Positions 36,549-48,228 are shown, counted from the stretch's first letter. The stretch: DNA of 64,000 nt from Bisporella sp. PMI_857 (GCA_021307315.1 JAJSPD010000016.1:620001-684000); one strand, 5' to 3'. Program-made: numbers and translations. Notes: generated by a model from the letters alone, not told the origin.

Positions 36549-37391
36549 TTTCTGAGACAACAAAATTGAAAGTTAGTAAATATAGGTTTCATACACGAGT
36601 GATGCTCTACTTATATGTGGTCTCCGGCCAACCTCTTAAGTCGAGCCTTTTGGCCGAACGAATATCCATACCATTGCGCATGATTGGCAACTCATACACA
36701 AACAACGACCACGCCACGTGCCAAGTGAATGAATATATATTTTCATATTGGGGATGAACTCAGGCTGTGAGTTGAAACGGCGTCGGTAGTTGTGAGATGA
36801 AGCCTAAATAAAAACTTTCAAATGAACCTATATACCCCGCAATTATGGCATGCATAATGGTTTGTGCCTGGCGATCTCGAGTGCGGTAGTGATTGTGGTT
36901 CTGAGGTAATGATATCATTCTTCCCATGATGATGAGAGACTTGCACAATAATTGCTCAGAGTCTAGGGTGTGGTGTAACCAGGGATGTCTTCCTTCGAAC
37001 TCGCTTACAGTACACCAGGCTTGGATTATCCCCCCTATTTTAACCGAGTTAAATAACCATAACTTTTGCTTACGTAAATGCTGATGATATTGTGTATGTA
37101 TTCCGGTTAGATGGAGCGTTCTAGTTGATTTGAACGTAACGACTGCCAGAAGATGTACGTCTCTATGGTTATGCGAAAAGTAAGCGTGAAAATCCAACCA
37201 GAGCCAACCAGCGCTAGACTGTTGGACCAACAATGAGAACTCTAGCGCCTACTGGCGCTCATAGACTTTTCAAATAACAACGATAATAGTATTATGCAGT
37301 ATCAACTCCCGTAAGTTTCATAAGTCTTATCCACCAGCTAAACAGGTTTTCAGGAGTAAGCATGATCTAATTATTTGATTCAAGCCTCAGA
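36549..37391. other. Spacer, divergent promoters
   Basis: Lies between the minus-strand PEBP-like gene and the plus-strand pseudogene. Open frames are short; no gene recognised. Confidence 0.4.
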
Positions 37392-38317
37392 ATGAGAACA
37401 ATAGCTTTCTTATCGCGAGCAATAGCTCTTTCCTTGATAGTGTTTGCTAGTAGTAAGACTAACGGATTGGCAAGTGGTCAAATTTTATATTATGCTGAAA
37501 CGCCTCTTCAGCCATCACAAAAAAACATTAAAACGATCATGACGCGAAGCCTAGTATCCCGAGAAGACAAGTGCCAGAACAACCATCCAGAGAGAATAAT
37601 AAAGCGATTGCCGACAAGGTTGCAGATCGGCTACCTGAGAGAAAACTAGGATGGGTATCAAAGATTCTTGAAGGTCCAGTCCTTTCTTGGGATGACACTT
37701 ATGGTCACGATAGGCTCATGCGCTGTGGACCCTCCAATGGCCTTGGTCCCAACGTAGTCTATGGATTTCTAAGCCCAGGTGGTCTCGTAATTAAAGAAAG
37801 GGCTGAGGCAGTGGACCTCGATTTTCTCGGTATCGACAGATTCGAACCCGCCTCACGGAGCTCAAATGCAACCGAATAAGATGAGTTTTGAACGGGATTG
37901 TGGAAAGTAGGCGGGAAATGGCGGGACAGCCGTTGGGGTTTCGGGTGACAGCACAATCTGCAGGATGTCGGATATGGCCTGACAAGCGCGAGATTCTGTT
38001 TATGGCTTGGCCAGCCGGTGGAGGCATGTGCGCACTAAGATACCATCACTGGGAAGAAGTCGGTATCATTGGAGCCATCTTCAATACAGTAGGGTGCAAA
38101 AAGTGTCGAACCCCCCCCCTTGCTAGCGCGGTTGCTTCAGGGGAGTAAAAATGCGTACATTAAAAACTGCAGCCCTGAAACTGCGTATATATGGTCACGC
38201 TAGCAGGGGGGGGGGGTCGACACTTTTTGCACCCTACTGTACTTTCATGACGGAGGAATGAGCACGCGCGATTCTTCAATATGGTGGAACATACTACGAG
38301 AATCCGGAGGACTGTGA
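37392..38317 (+). pseudogene. Small secreted protein gene, broken by frameshifts and a MITE
   Basis: The start is intact: MRTIAFLSRAIALSLIVFAS is a signal peptide. The protein then continues across three frames: about 37570 (VPEQPSRENNKAIADKVADR, LSWDDTYGHDRL, NVVYGFLSPGGLVIKERAEA, DFLGIDRFEPASRSS), then from 37885 (NGIVESRREMAGQPLGFRV, AGCRIWPDKREILFMAW, LRYHHWEEVGIIGAIFNT). A 153-bp MITE is inserted at codon NT. Beyond it the likely C-terminus is FHDGGMSTRDSSIWWNIL. Neither frame change has an intron of normal size around it. The family is unrecognised; it has the look of a cysteine-poor fungal secreted protein, possibly an effector, but that is a guess. Confidence 0.6.
38087..38239. mobile_element. 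153-bp MITE of Tc1/mariner type
   Basis: A near-perfect palindrome. The left end starts CAGTAGGGTGCAAAAAGTGT and the right end is its reverse complement, with about 40 bp of inverted repeat including a C-run of 9-12 bases and GCTAGCG. It is flanked by TA on both sides (38085-38086 and 38240-38241), the target duplication of Tc1/mariner/pogo transposases. It has no coding capacity. It sits inside the secreted-protein pseudogene. Confidence 0.9.
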
Positions 38318-39368
38318 GTTCCTTAAGCCCTTGCTGGATGGGTTTGGATATATGGGTCCTGTGCGCAAAGAGCCGACAAGAGACGAAGGTGGCTGGTGTA
38401 AACGTGACATACCCCGGAAACCATATTGACCTTCACACGCAATGGGCTGGAGTTTTGTGCAATGGATTCCGTGTGTTTAGGCAGACTTAACTATATCCGA
38501 AAATTATGAGCGAATGAACTTTATCATTTAATAGCACTATTTCTACCCCATCACCTGTGTGCGCATTTTATTTCCACGAAGTTTCTTGTTCATCTGTGAT
38601 TTCAAGCAAAAATTAGTAGCTAACATGATCGGCGTCCTAAAAGCAAGCTGACCTTAGGTTTGATGAGATGGTTAGGCACTAGGCTGATTGTCAATACATA
38701 AGTGGGGACTCTGGGGACAAGTGCTAAACCACATCTCACAAGCATTCTCAGGTTATGTCCCTACAGTAGGCGTATTATCACGGACCCCTGCTTCATTTAA
38801 ATTATGCAACACTGCCCTAATTTTCTCGAAGAACACTGCCTTTCCTTTGCATGTAAGTATTACTGTACTATTCACGACTCATACACCATTTAATTTCCAA
38901 CATTCCCCTCATTACCTGGGGTCTAAATAAAGACCTCCCTGGTAAGTCAGCCCTGTCGGTTGCCTAACCCATCCGCGCCCCAGATATATTTTCATTAGGT
39001 TGAAATTACGATTGGACCACACGGCACATAAGCAAGCCACATCGCTAAATTTACTCAGATCACCAGACTCCAGGGGCATAATTGGGTCCACGAAGACTGT
39101 TAAGCGAGAAATACACAGCCAGCTGAACGGGAATTAGAACACCGCCGCAGCTTGGCACAACTCACATCAAAAATAAGATCGGAATGATGAGGCCGTTAGT
39201 GGTTCATAAAGGCTTGATGATCCCTGGAGTACTTAGAGGCTTTAGATTTCTCAAACCTGAAAATAAAAAAAATCTGGAAAAGAAAAGTGGGAGAGTTGAG
39301 ATTTCCGTGTGCTTGAATCTTTTCAAGAGATATATACTCTAATATACTCTAAGACGACCTAGCGCATA
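38318..39368. other. Spacer, no gene recognised
   Basis: An open frame runs through 38281-38490 in another frame and might be remnant coding sequence (VNVTYPGNHIDLHTQWAG). Otherwise nothing recognised; the downstream part is the promoter of the next gene. Confidence 0.35.
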
Positions 39369-40614
39369 ATGGCACCAAAGAAAGGAGGAGGAGGCAGTTC
39401 TAGCTCGAGTTCGGGTGGAGGAAGCGGAGGAATCTCGTGCCCTGCATGTACGGAAAAGATTCGACTTTGGGGTGATGACTGGAAAGTAAGTGGCGAAAAA
39501 GTCTCGCATGCAAACCAGTAACTGACAGATTCCTAGAATAAAAAGACGAACGCGTTATTCGCATTCGAGATAATCGCCATAATTGTACTTCTGGCATGTC
39601 TCGTTGCAGCAACAAGGTTCAAATGGGTTCGCCAAGCTGGTCGCGACAGGCTGAGAAGCATCGGATACGTGATCGCCACCATTTCTGCAATAGTGTAAGC
39701 AAAACTCCGATTGATGTAATGAGACATATGTTAATGGCCTGATAGCTACCTTGCATTCATGGTATCAAACACTGGCCTCAGCGAATCAGAAACCACGACC
39801 ACAAACCTTTACTACCTGACCAATATCTTCTCATCCCTCGCCTGGCGTCTGTCTGACCTCATCATCCTAGGCGTCATACTTCGTACCGTCGCAGAGATGT
39901 CCAACCTGACGCGACGGCTCCCAGCCTTCCATACCTTCTACATCGTTATCCTGTCCGTCCTGTCCGCAATATCCTTCGGAATTTATGTGTACCAGACGGT
40001 GAAGATCATCCGCTTTGGACAGGAGTACGCTTATGAATATTACGCCGACGGCTATAATCTGCAACGTGTGAGACGAAGGGTGGATCTAGCTTACCAGTCG
40101 CTATTTTTCGCGGTTGCCATATATGTGAATGTCATGGCTGTCTTTGCGCTTTTACGAGACAGATCGAAGGTCAGAACCCCTCCATTGTAGTACCCAATGA
40201 GACCATTCGCTAACCCAAAAACAGGCCGCGATCATCTTCCTTGCCATAGTGACGCCATCCTTTTTCCTACGCTTCCTCGTGGACCTCGTCTGGGCCGGCG
40301 TCTACACAGCCTACGTCGAAGACGAAAATATCAAATTGAAGACCATCGAGGCCCTTATCTGGGCCGAAAACTATATTTACACCTTCACCCTCATGGCCAT
40401 CTTCGGCGGGTTGGCCGTCATCGGTATCATGAAGCCGAGCACGAAGTTGGTGCAGAAGCAGGATACATATGCTTATGGAAGCGTCCCACAGCAGTATGGT
40501 CAGAATACAGCATATGGCCAAACTCAACAGTATGGACAGGCCCCAATGCCACCAGTGCAGCAATATGGACAGCCTCAACAGTATGGTGCGCCAGCACCTG
40601 CCCATTACGGATAG
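39369..40614 (+). CDS. Multi-pass membrane protein with Tyr/Gln/Gly-rich tail
   Basis: Four exons (39369-39485, 39537-39694, 39746-40169, 40225-40614) encode 362 aa; introns are 51, 51 and 55 nt and the exons total 363 codons. The N-terminus is Gly/Ser-rich with a CPAC motif. About seven hydrophobic spans follow (for example [128 protein letters not shown]). The tail is a cytoplasmic-type YGQ repeat ([17 protein letters not shown]). The layout is receptor-like, but I do not recognise a family. All junctions restore continuous hydrophobic helices, which supports the exon model. Confidence 0.82.
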
Positions 40615-41581
40615 TTGAGATGCGGGAAGAAAGGTGATGTGTTTTATTTTGGCGAGTTAGGTGTTATTTAGTGGATGTTTATACGCGATTGGGATGGATT
40701 GAAGCAAAACAAAAATATTAATCCTAGTTTCTGGATACATGATGCAGTCAGGAGATACCCAGTATGAATCTTTAGTTGATAATGTTATTATGAATATTAT
40801 TCCATACGCTCATAATCGACTTATGACTTGTATGTTAAGTGGCGGGCCGTCCGGAAAATTGGAGATTCACACCAAACTCCCTGATGAATGACGCCTGGCA
40901 TAAGGTGTTAACTTAAATTTCGAGCTAATTGCCAATCCTTATTGATACGAGATGCCGTTAACTTGCTAAAAGCGCGGTATGCATTAAGCTGAGATTAAAT
41001 TTACTCTTCTAGGGTGCATCTCGTCCCGCGTTTAAATATAGGATAAAGGACATCGCTTTCCATTTTTGGAATCGGAACTAACGCTACTTATTTCCAATTC
41101 CTACATAATCGCCAAATCACTCGGGATGGTAACATAAAGTTGTGCTACTTCTACAGCATCTAACTCGTCGGTGTTGCGAACTAGCTGTCACTGTGGCCAT
41201 AATACCCCCACAGATTGGCTGTTCCCCCTTCCAATATTAGGGCTTCTAGCGTGGTGCGGCTAGTAGATACACTGAGAAAGGAACCGTAGTTTGAGGACTC
41301 AAAAGTTGTGTTAGTCAAGAGATACCCAGCTTTACCACCCAATGTCAGTGCTTGAGATCATGTGACCAGCGTAGCCTGCCCAAGTCTGCTCATGTCTGTT
41401 CGCCCTATTGGTGCATCTGATTAAGAGATTACCGCTCCTCACTTGTTGGGAGCATGGAATATTGACCTTTTCAACACTTCCCATATCTCCGGTTCAACGT
41501 TGGTTGCTCATTTTTACTAAACGAAGTTGTGAACAGCTACCTTAATTGTTGAGGGTCGCTCTTCTATCGCATTAAACCCTC
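40615..41581. other. Convergent 3' spacer
   Basis: Roughly 1 kb between convergent genes. No coding or repeat structure seen. Confidence 0.4.
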
Positions 41582-44095
41582 TCAATCAGACACGGCATCA
41601 TTCTTCTTCCGCTGGAGGATCTCTTTAACCGTCTTCAACAATTCAATCCTCAACTCCGGGCTCATGATTCGATCCAGATTCTTAGCTCTCGTCTTACATT
41701 GTCCCTGGGATCTAGTTCCTACCATTGCTGAAATCGTCTTCCAATTCGTAGGAGTTGTCTCACCATAAGCTATGCACAACAAGGCGTCTTCTTCATGAGA
41801 CCAAGGACGGCCAGGGTCAAGATCAAGGTCAATTGGTTTGCCAAGTGGGCTCTCCCTCGCCGGGAGCGCCGCCACCCGACTCCAAAGACTTCTCGAAGGT
41901 AGTGAGTAACCCTTTGTATTTGATTGATCCAGTAGAGCTAGGGTGGTGAATTTACCAAAATTTTGAGAATCAGAGGCTTCTATTGTTGGTTTGGAATTCC
42001 TGCCACCCTTAATTTTTGTGTCTGCTTCTAATTTGTTGGAGTTCTTGCCGATCTGTGGCAACACATCAGGAAGCTCAAGGCGCTGATTTGGACTGTTTAA
42101 TTGTGGTTGTTTGACAAAAGTTGATGGTGTTGGACGGTTTTTAGATGCATTGTTAGCCTGGGTAAAGGAGTTTGATTGCCCAAGAGACACTGGCGGGTTC
42201 TGTTGAGTGGAGGAAGGAGCTCTCGGTGGAGCCTTGGGAGGTTCGGAGGCAAACCTCACTTTAGGCTTCTCCGCCTGTCCTATCTGCGACATTTTTGGGA
42301 GATTGACGACAATTGCAGCTGATTTTTTCGGAGGGATGACAAAGGTTGGTGGGCGCTCATTTAAAGGTTTTGATGGTTGACTGGGACTCAAAACGGTCGA
42401 CGGCTCCTTTGTTGACGCTGACTGCGCTTGCGTCCCTCCAGATAATGGCTGGTACGGTGGGTAAGCCGGAGGATACATCAAATTATTGTAGGTCTGCAAA
42501 GGGCGTTGAGAACCCAACGGTCGAGGGTAAGATGCGATCTGTATTGGGCGATACTCAGGCAGCGTGGAGCTAGGGGGGCTCCCTAAATCACTCCTAGGTG
42601 GATAATGGAGCTGGCCATATGGTGATGGGTAGTATGAGTAGCCATATGGTGGCTGTGTGCCGTACTGTGGCGTTGGTAAATGATAGCCATATGTTTGCAA
42701 GGCCGACATTACTGGTACATGCTTTTCTGGCCCATCATGTCTTGCATGAGGAAACCTCGACGATATTTCCAGAACCCAAGGTTGCCAGCCATATTTTCTT
42801 CGTACACGTTCGATTCGATCATCGCCTTTAACAATTTCAATTACATCCGAATTAATGCAAAGACTTCGTAACACGTTTATAGAAGCATAAAGAACCTGAA
42901 TCCTGTCAAGGCTTGCAATGAAGAACAAGAAAACAAAGCCTTGGGAGTCCATGTGTTTTCTCAAGTTGAAGTCTTTGACTAGATTATCTGTCGAAAAGTA
43001 GAACTCGAGTTGCATAGTGATTCTGGAAATTATAGAGGGTTCTCCTTGTTGTGTAGAGTGGTTGCCCAATCCGCCATATATGGGGGATCCATAATAAGGT
43101 TGAGGGACATATGGCTGGTGAATCTGAGACACTGCTGGTTTGTCATTGCTATCTGAGTCCTGTACTGGCTGAGGCTGAGCGCTATTCAGTTTTGGCGGTG
43201 GTAAAGCGGATGGGCTCTCTTTGGATGGTGAAGCTCGTTGCTGGGAAGATTGGTCCGTAACAACTGCTTTCCTCGATCCTGTTGTTTTATTGACAATGTC
43301 ATTCTGCTTTTGAATAAGTTCCTTTTGCTTGTGTTTGTCATTTGATAAAACCGATACCAAGTCTGCTGGGATAGCGGTTGGAAGTTTCATTGACGAAGCA
43401 AACTTTTTGAGGTCTTCAATCTTCTTTTCTTTGTCTAATATTTTCTTTGTAGCCTTTGCTGAAACTTCCTCTTTCTTGGAGTTTTGGTTGTTTTCTTCCG
43501 CATTTTTCGAGACTGCGGCTGCGCGCTTCCGGTCTTCCAATTTCCTGATGCCGCCAGAGGCTTTAACATGCATTGGCGGCTCTGTTGTGCTTGTTTTCGT
43601 TGACTCTCCGGCCGCCTTTGTGAGCTGCATTTACTTGTCAGAGTTGTTGCCCGACAATGACATCGTTTTGTAATAATTTGATCTCACCGTTTGATTTGAC
43701 GCTAGGTCTAGTTTTGGATCGATCAAGATATCTTTGCCTTTTTCGGTAGTCTTGAGACCATCTGTCAATGACGAAGTTGGGGGAGCTGCTGACCCAACCT
43801 TATTTTGCTGACGACCTCTGAATACGCGATGGGCATCTTCAACATTAAAGGTCTCGTCAAGGCACTTTAACCCGAGCTGGAAATCGGTACCCAAATGTTC
43901 GCTTGGGAAAAATCGAGTCCGGTGACTGCGGCCGTCATACATCCACGTCAAGAGAATGTTTCCATCCGCAAGCTTCAATTTGTGCCTTCGGATAGTCCGA
44001 TCACTAATGAAACTCAGATCGTCACTGTCATACTCTGCAACTGCACCATCCCACCTGTTTTCCAAGAAAACAGCTATCGGGAAGGGTGCCCTAGA
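41582..44095 (-). other. La-motif and C-terminal SANT/Myb module
   Basis: In the chimera numbering a LARP-type La motif lies at about 841-927 (ITMQLEFYFSTDNLVKDFNL, RKHMDSQGFVF, RVRRKYGWQPWVL). It is followed by a long Pro/Tyr/Gln-rich stretch and a SANT/Myb-like repeat at about 1247-1292 (RPWSHEEDALLCIAYGE, TNWKTISAMVGTRSQGQCKT). La-motif proteins of this type (yeast Slf1/Sro9, LARP1) bind mRNA. A C-terminal SANT repeat is not part of that architecture as I know it. A charged coiled region (about 690-750) precedes the La motif. Confidence 0.8.
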
Positions 44096-45675
44096 CTAGA
44101 GATCAAAATTAGCTGGCGGGTTTTACCATAAAAGGCTACCTAGTTAAGCAAGCTCACAATTACAGTGTCATTCCTAACCAGGCCGGCTTCATGCAGTATG
44201 GGCTCCGGCAAGGATATTGGATGTTGGAATTCATGTATCTCTGGGTAGATTAATTCCTGCCTAGAGGCAACTGGCTCGAGCCGTGAAAATTCGGGAGCAG
44301 AATCTAGTTGTCCTCTGCCTGGAGGCCGTTGAGTTGGTCTCTCAGTCGGATGAAAACTTTCGACACATGCTCGACAAGCAAAGGATACGTGCCGTGGCGC
44401 CTGCTTTTCAATCATCTTCCACAACTGATAACTCTTGGGTCGCTTTTCTTTTGCCTCTTTCATTGTAGCTTCAACAACATCAAGGGCAACAGTATCCGTC
44501 TCGTGGCTAGGTTTTGAGCGAAGGAAACCAATCCATTCAAGAACGCCGCTCAGATTACGGCTGTATGATACAGTGTTCTGTGTTCCATGATTGGCTAAGA
44601 AATCCCATAGCTTGTGGACCGTCTCGCCATACAGGACAGTGGCCATCTCGAGGTATACCGCACCCAGCGACCAAATATCCGATAGAGTATTTCGCTCACT
44701 CCAGGCCCACCACTCGGGCGCAGAGTATAGGGCTGTATACTTCACAGCCGGTTTGCCCATAGTTGTACTACGATTTTCCTCAGTGGTCGAAAAATCGAGT
44801 GCAAGACCAAAATCTGTAAAGTATGCAATAGACTTTCTGATCACAATATTTTCTGGCTTAACATCTTTATGTTTAATACCAACTTGGTGGATGGCAAAGA
44901 GGCCAGAAGCAAGACACCCAAAATAAGTTCGGAGGGAGGACTTAGTGTCAGCGTTGATCGGTCTCTTAAGGAGTTGTCCGAGATTCATCTCCCCCACCGT
45001 TTCCATTATAATACCAACATACTTTTCTTCGGTGAAGCTTCCGACAATCTTGACCACGTGGTGATGCAAGACTTTCTTCGCACTTTGCAGCTCACCTTCG
45101 AAGTCTCGCAAGGCGTTACGATCTCCTTGGAAGTATTCCCCCCGTCGGATAAACTTTACAGCATACAGGGCACGGCCAATATTACTCCACACTTTCTGGA
45201 CCTGTGTGCACCCGCCGCCCCTGCCGAGCTCGCCAACCACATCAAATTGAAGTTCTTCGTGAGATTTTATATGTTTATGCTCGCCAGCCTCACCTCTTTC
45301 GAGATCCATTGCACTCGTCAACACCAGGTGTTGAACTTTGAGGAAGCTCGCTTTGGTCGATTGTGAGAGGTTGATCGGGAGGTTATCATTTGTATATGGT
45401 ATCGAGAGATCGCTCAGGTTTTGCTCCAGAAAATCATCCATGTCTTCGATTCGGCGAATGAGCCGCAAAATGGCATATGTTCGAGGGATTACAGCCCAGG
45501 TCATATAGCCGAATTCGCGGAGCACCTCCATGATCCCGCGAAAGTCTTCGTCTACAAAAGGTTGCTCTCGAGAGGATGTTTCATCCGCATGGATTGGAAA
45601 CAGATAGGCCAACTTGGTAATGTGCGCAGGCGCCTCGCGACAGTGTCGCATAGGAATCGCCTTCGTAGTGGCCAT
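41582..45675 (-). CDS. Predicted kinase / La-motif / SANT chimeric protein
   Basis: The favoured model is one gene of three exons (44158-45675, 43688-44095, 41582-43624): 1518 + 408 + 2043 nt, 1,322 aa. Intron 1 (44096-44157, 62 nt) runs GTGAGC...CTCTAG with a GCTAAT branch site. It removes the kinase stop (TAG at 44140) and joins NDTVI to SRAPFPIAVFLENRWDG. The middle reading frame has no ATG before it, so it must be spliced to something upstream. Intron 2 (43625-43687, 63 nt, GTGAGA...TGCAG, branch CTCTGAC) removes TAA at 43631 and joins NQT to LTKAAGE. Both introns are in phase 0. The kinase half would be cytosolic or nuclear and active; the La motif binds RNA; SANT binds chromatin or DNA. 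Alternative: two genes, the second starting at ATG 43630 directly after the TAA. A coding-like stretch up to 45763 leaves the true N-terminus uncertain. Confidence 0.6.
44140..45675 (-). other. Serine/threonine kinase module
   Basis: The kinase part of the preceding entry, numbered from ATG 45675. The glycine loop GRGGGCTQV is at about 151-159, the VAIK-type lysine at about 174 (YAVKFIRR), the catalytic loop HKDVKPENIV at about 269 (the usual HRD arginine is lysine), DFG at about 288, APE at about 319, and SDIWSLGAVYLEMAT follows. All catalytic residues are present. An N-terminal helical region (about 45-90) precedes it. The open frame upstream starts only with TTG, so ATG 45675 was chosen. 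Confidence 0.85.
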
Positions 45676-46091
45676 TGCGGCTATCAAGGATCACACGTAG
45701 ATGCAGAAGGAACTTCTCGAGTCTGTGATCAAGGGTTACTTCGATTAAGCCGTAAGCAGGCATTTGTGCGGTTGATCAGAGGAATCACGGTGAGCAGGCA
45801 ATTGAAGGTGCAGCCTCGTCGGTGACATGAAGCTGACAGTGCTGCGAGCAGAGGGACAGAATATAAACACTCCTCCTATCCGGCTATGCGGATATATCAA
45901 TGAAAAGGACCAACGACTTCGCAATCTAGTTAAATCAAGCCATCAAAGGTTCGTGAAGGTATGAGATCATAAATTTGCCAGCAGTTGCTCAGCCTCACTC
46001 AGCCGCGAAGAGGTCTTGCAGAGGTCAACATGCAGGGCTCAATATCACCCAATCGGACCACACAGGCTTGAACTGCGGGGTAAGAGTGTTA
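45676..46091. other. Upstream region of the kinase gene, left flank of transposon
   Basis: Contains a coding-like minus-strand stretch (45763-45676: LIEVTLDHRLEKFLLHL) that may be a 5' exon or an out-of-frame remnant of the kinase gene. The remainder to the TA at 46090-46091 shows nothing. Confidence 0.35.
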
Positions 46092-46138
46092 ACCGAGATC
46101 CCGTGACAAATCCCGTCCCGCATCAAATCCCACTCAAA
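46092..46138. repeat. Left terminal inverted repeat of Fot1-like element
   Basis: 47 bp, identical as reverse complement to 48229-48275. It contains AATCCC written three times at close spacing, which may be transposase binding subsites. Confidence 0.92.
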
Positions 46139-46242
46139 TTTATCAATTGAACTTATAGTAAAAAATTAATAAAAAATCAACCACAAATCTATATACAATG
46201 AAAGTAGGCTCAATCGATTTATAATAATTTGTTGTATCATTT

Positions 46243-48202
46243 TTACAAAGGAGAAGATTCTTGAAAGCGTAATGGTAGCTTAATTGCCCTTCCAACTCGA
46301 TTTTTCCGCACCACTTTTTCTACAACAACCTTCTTGTCTACTACTTGATTTTGAGCTTTTTTCTTAGGCTTTGAAGTTGAAGAAGCTTTAATAGATGCCT
46401 TTTGAGGTTTTGTTATCTCTTGTGAAGCCAAGTTAGGTGTAATAGTAGTAGAAAGCGACTTCTTGGCTGGTGACTTTAATCGAAGAAAATTCTGGTCGGC
46501 CTTTTCTTTCTGTAATTGAGCTTCAGCTAGTCGAGCTTCCTTTTCCTTTACTTTTTTGACTTTGATAGCTTTATTAAGTTTAATTTGAACTTTTCGAGCT
46601 TTCTTTTGATTCTCTATAGCTTTAGCTTTATTTTCTTTTTTTAATTGGTATTTTTTGATTCTTTCGACTTTAGCTGGCGAATACACAATAGTTCCTTGAT
46701 CAGGTTTTCCACTTAAATCAAGCTTTCGGCCTTTTTTTTTTTTTGATTTCTTATATATAATAGCTTCTCGTAACCCTTTATTTTCATGTTTCGCGATATC
46801 AGCTTTTGCAATTGCGGTTTCCAGCTTTTTGAACATTTTTTGTATGACGTCTTTACTAGGATTCTGTTGATATGCCTTCAGAGCTAAACGTACAGTTCTG
46901 GAGTTTGTAGGCGTAGAAATCGTATTAGGAACCTTTTCCGCAATAGGCTTTTTGATACGTCGTACTGAATTGATTATATTTTCCCGATTGACTGGCCAAA
47001 TACCAGGCTTTTGAAAAGCATGCTGGATATTCTTTTCGGAAAAAACTTCATCAAAAGAAGGCTTGAATAGATTAAAGAACATGCTTTTACTTATAGTTGT
47101 AAGGCTACCGCTGCCCGCCAATAGCATATCGAGTCGTACAGAGTAAGCTGTAGCAAGAGGGCCGAACAGGCTAATATCGAGAGGTTGCAATTTGTGTGTA
47201 GAATGTGGTGGTAAAATCAATATGATTATGCGGTGGCGATCGGCCTATTCGACGAATTCGTAATTTACATGACTAGAATGGCTATCTACTATTAATAGAC
47301 GCTTAGATCGAGGACTAGCTGGCTGAGTATGGCGATTAAACACTTTCTTTAGCTACTCCATGCCGAGTTTATTACTACTCCATCTATTCTCAGATGAAGC
47401 AAAATAAGTATTTGAATTTTTATTGACGTTTTTAAGCTAACTAGATTGCAATTGGTGATTTGATCTTTTGTAGATCAAGAGAGGAGGAATAGTTTTCTTT
47501 ATTGCTGAAATGCAGGCCAGGCAACTAATAAACTCTCGATTGCCGTCTTGACGATTTTTTATTCTACCCAGCTTATTTATAGTTTGTTGGCTTGTAATCC
47601 TTTTCATTATACGACCTATTTCTATAAGAAATCCTTTTTTATCAAAATTATATATATTGTCGGCTGTTATTTGATATTTTTCAATTGTACGCTTCAGCTG
47701 CGGAACGTAGCTAGTCAGCTAATTATTTTCTCAAAAATTAATATTAAATCAACTACAAAACCAAGTGACTTACGTTGTTATAAAACAATTGAAACATAGG
47801 CTTATATTCAGCGGCAACTCGCAAATTATCAATGTTACGTAAGTACATCGATTTAAGTTCCGATTTATGCCGAGCTACAAATTGGCCGACCTAGTTCTTC
47901 CTCACACTTTCTCCTTTTAGCTTTTTCGCAAGGTTCCTGACTATTTTACTAGTAGGAGGCATTTGCCTTTCACTCAAATAGTTAATCCTACGAATGAGCT
48001 CTCGTTCCTGAAGGTCTGTAAGGCATTGTCGGCCAACAGAGTCTGCATGGGCTTTATGACAGGTTTGACCCTTCAGCCTTTTGCTAATCGACGTACGATC
48101 ACATCCAAAGTGTGCCGCTGCTTGGGAAGCATTTAGAAACTCCCCTGATCGAATTGAATCAACAGCTTTGTCAATAACGTCTGATTTGGCGTAGTTATTC
48201 AT
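46243..48202 (-). pseudogene. Fot1/pogo transposase, inactivated by Trp-to-stop changes
   Basis: The N-terminus (from ATG 48202) has a psq-type helix-turn-helix: EFLNASQAAAHFGCDRTSIS. The DDE core is recognisable through the breaks: NFDKKGFLI, then LLIVDSHSSHV, then ILPPHSTHKLQPLDISLFGP, supplying three acidic catalytic positions. After it come FQKPGIWPVNRENI and a long Lys-rich tail ending RVGRAIKLPLRF. Stops interrupt the frame in QSS-stop-LKNVNK, GME-stop-LKKVF and FVE-stop-ADRHR, each where related proteins have Trp, and each is TAG. A frame break and possible intron lie near 47700-47890. The element cannot encode a functional transposase as it stands. Confidence 0.88.
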
Positions 48203-48228
48203 GTTTGAAGATTTATATAGAATGTATT

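Noticed and set aside
36760..37233. 157-codon minus-strand frame
   Set aside because: No start context, no recognised motif, and strongly AT-rich composition unlike neighbouring genes.
40197..40637. 146-codon plus-strand frame
   Set aside because: It is a shifted frame over exon 4 of the membrane protein and ends in its 3' region.
43631..44065. Separate 144-aa protein between kinase and La-motif frames
   Set aside because: Its apparent start is TTG, coding continues upstream in frame, and both ends coincide with canonical in-phase splice sites, so it is an internal exon.
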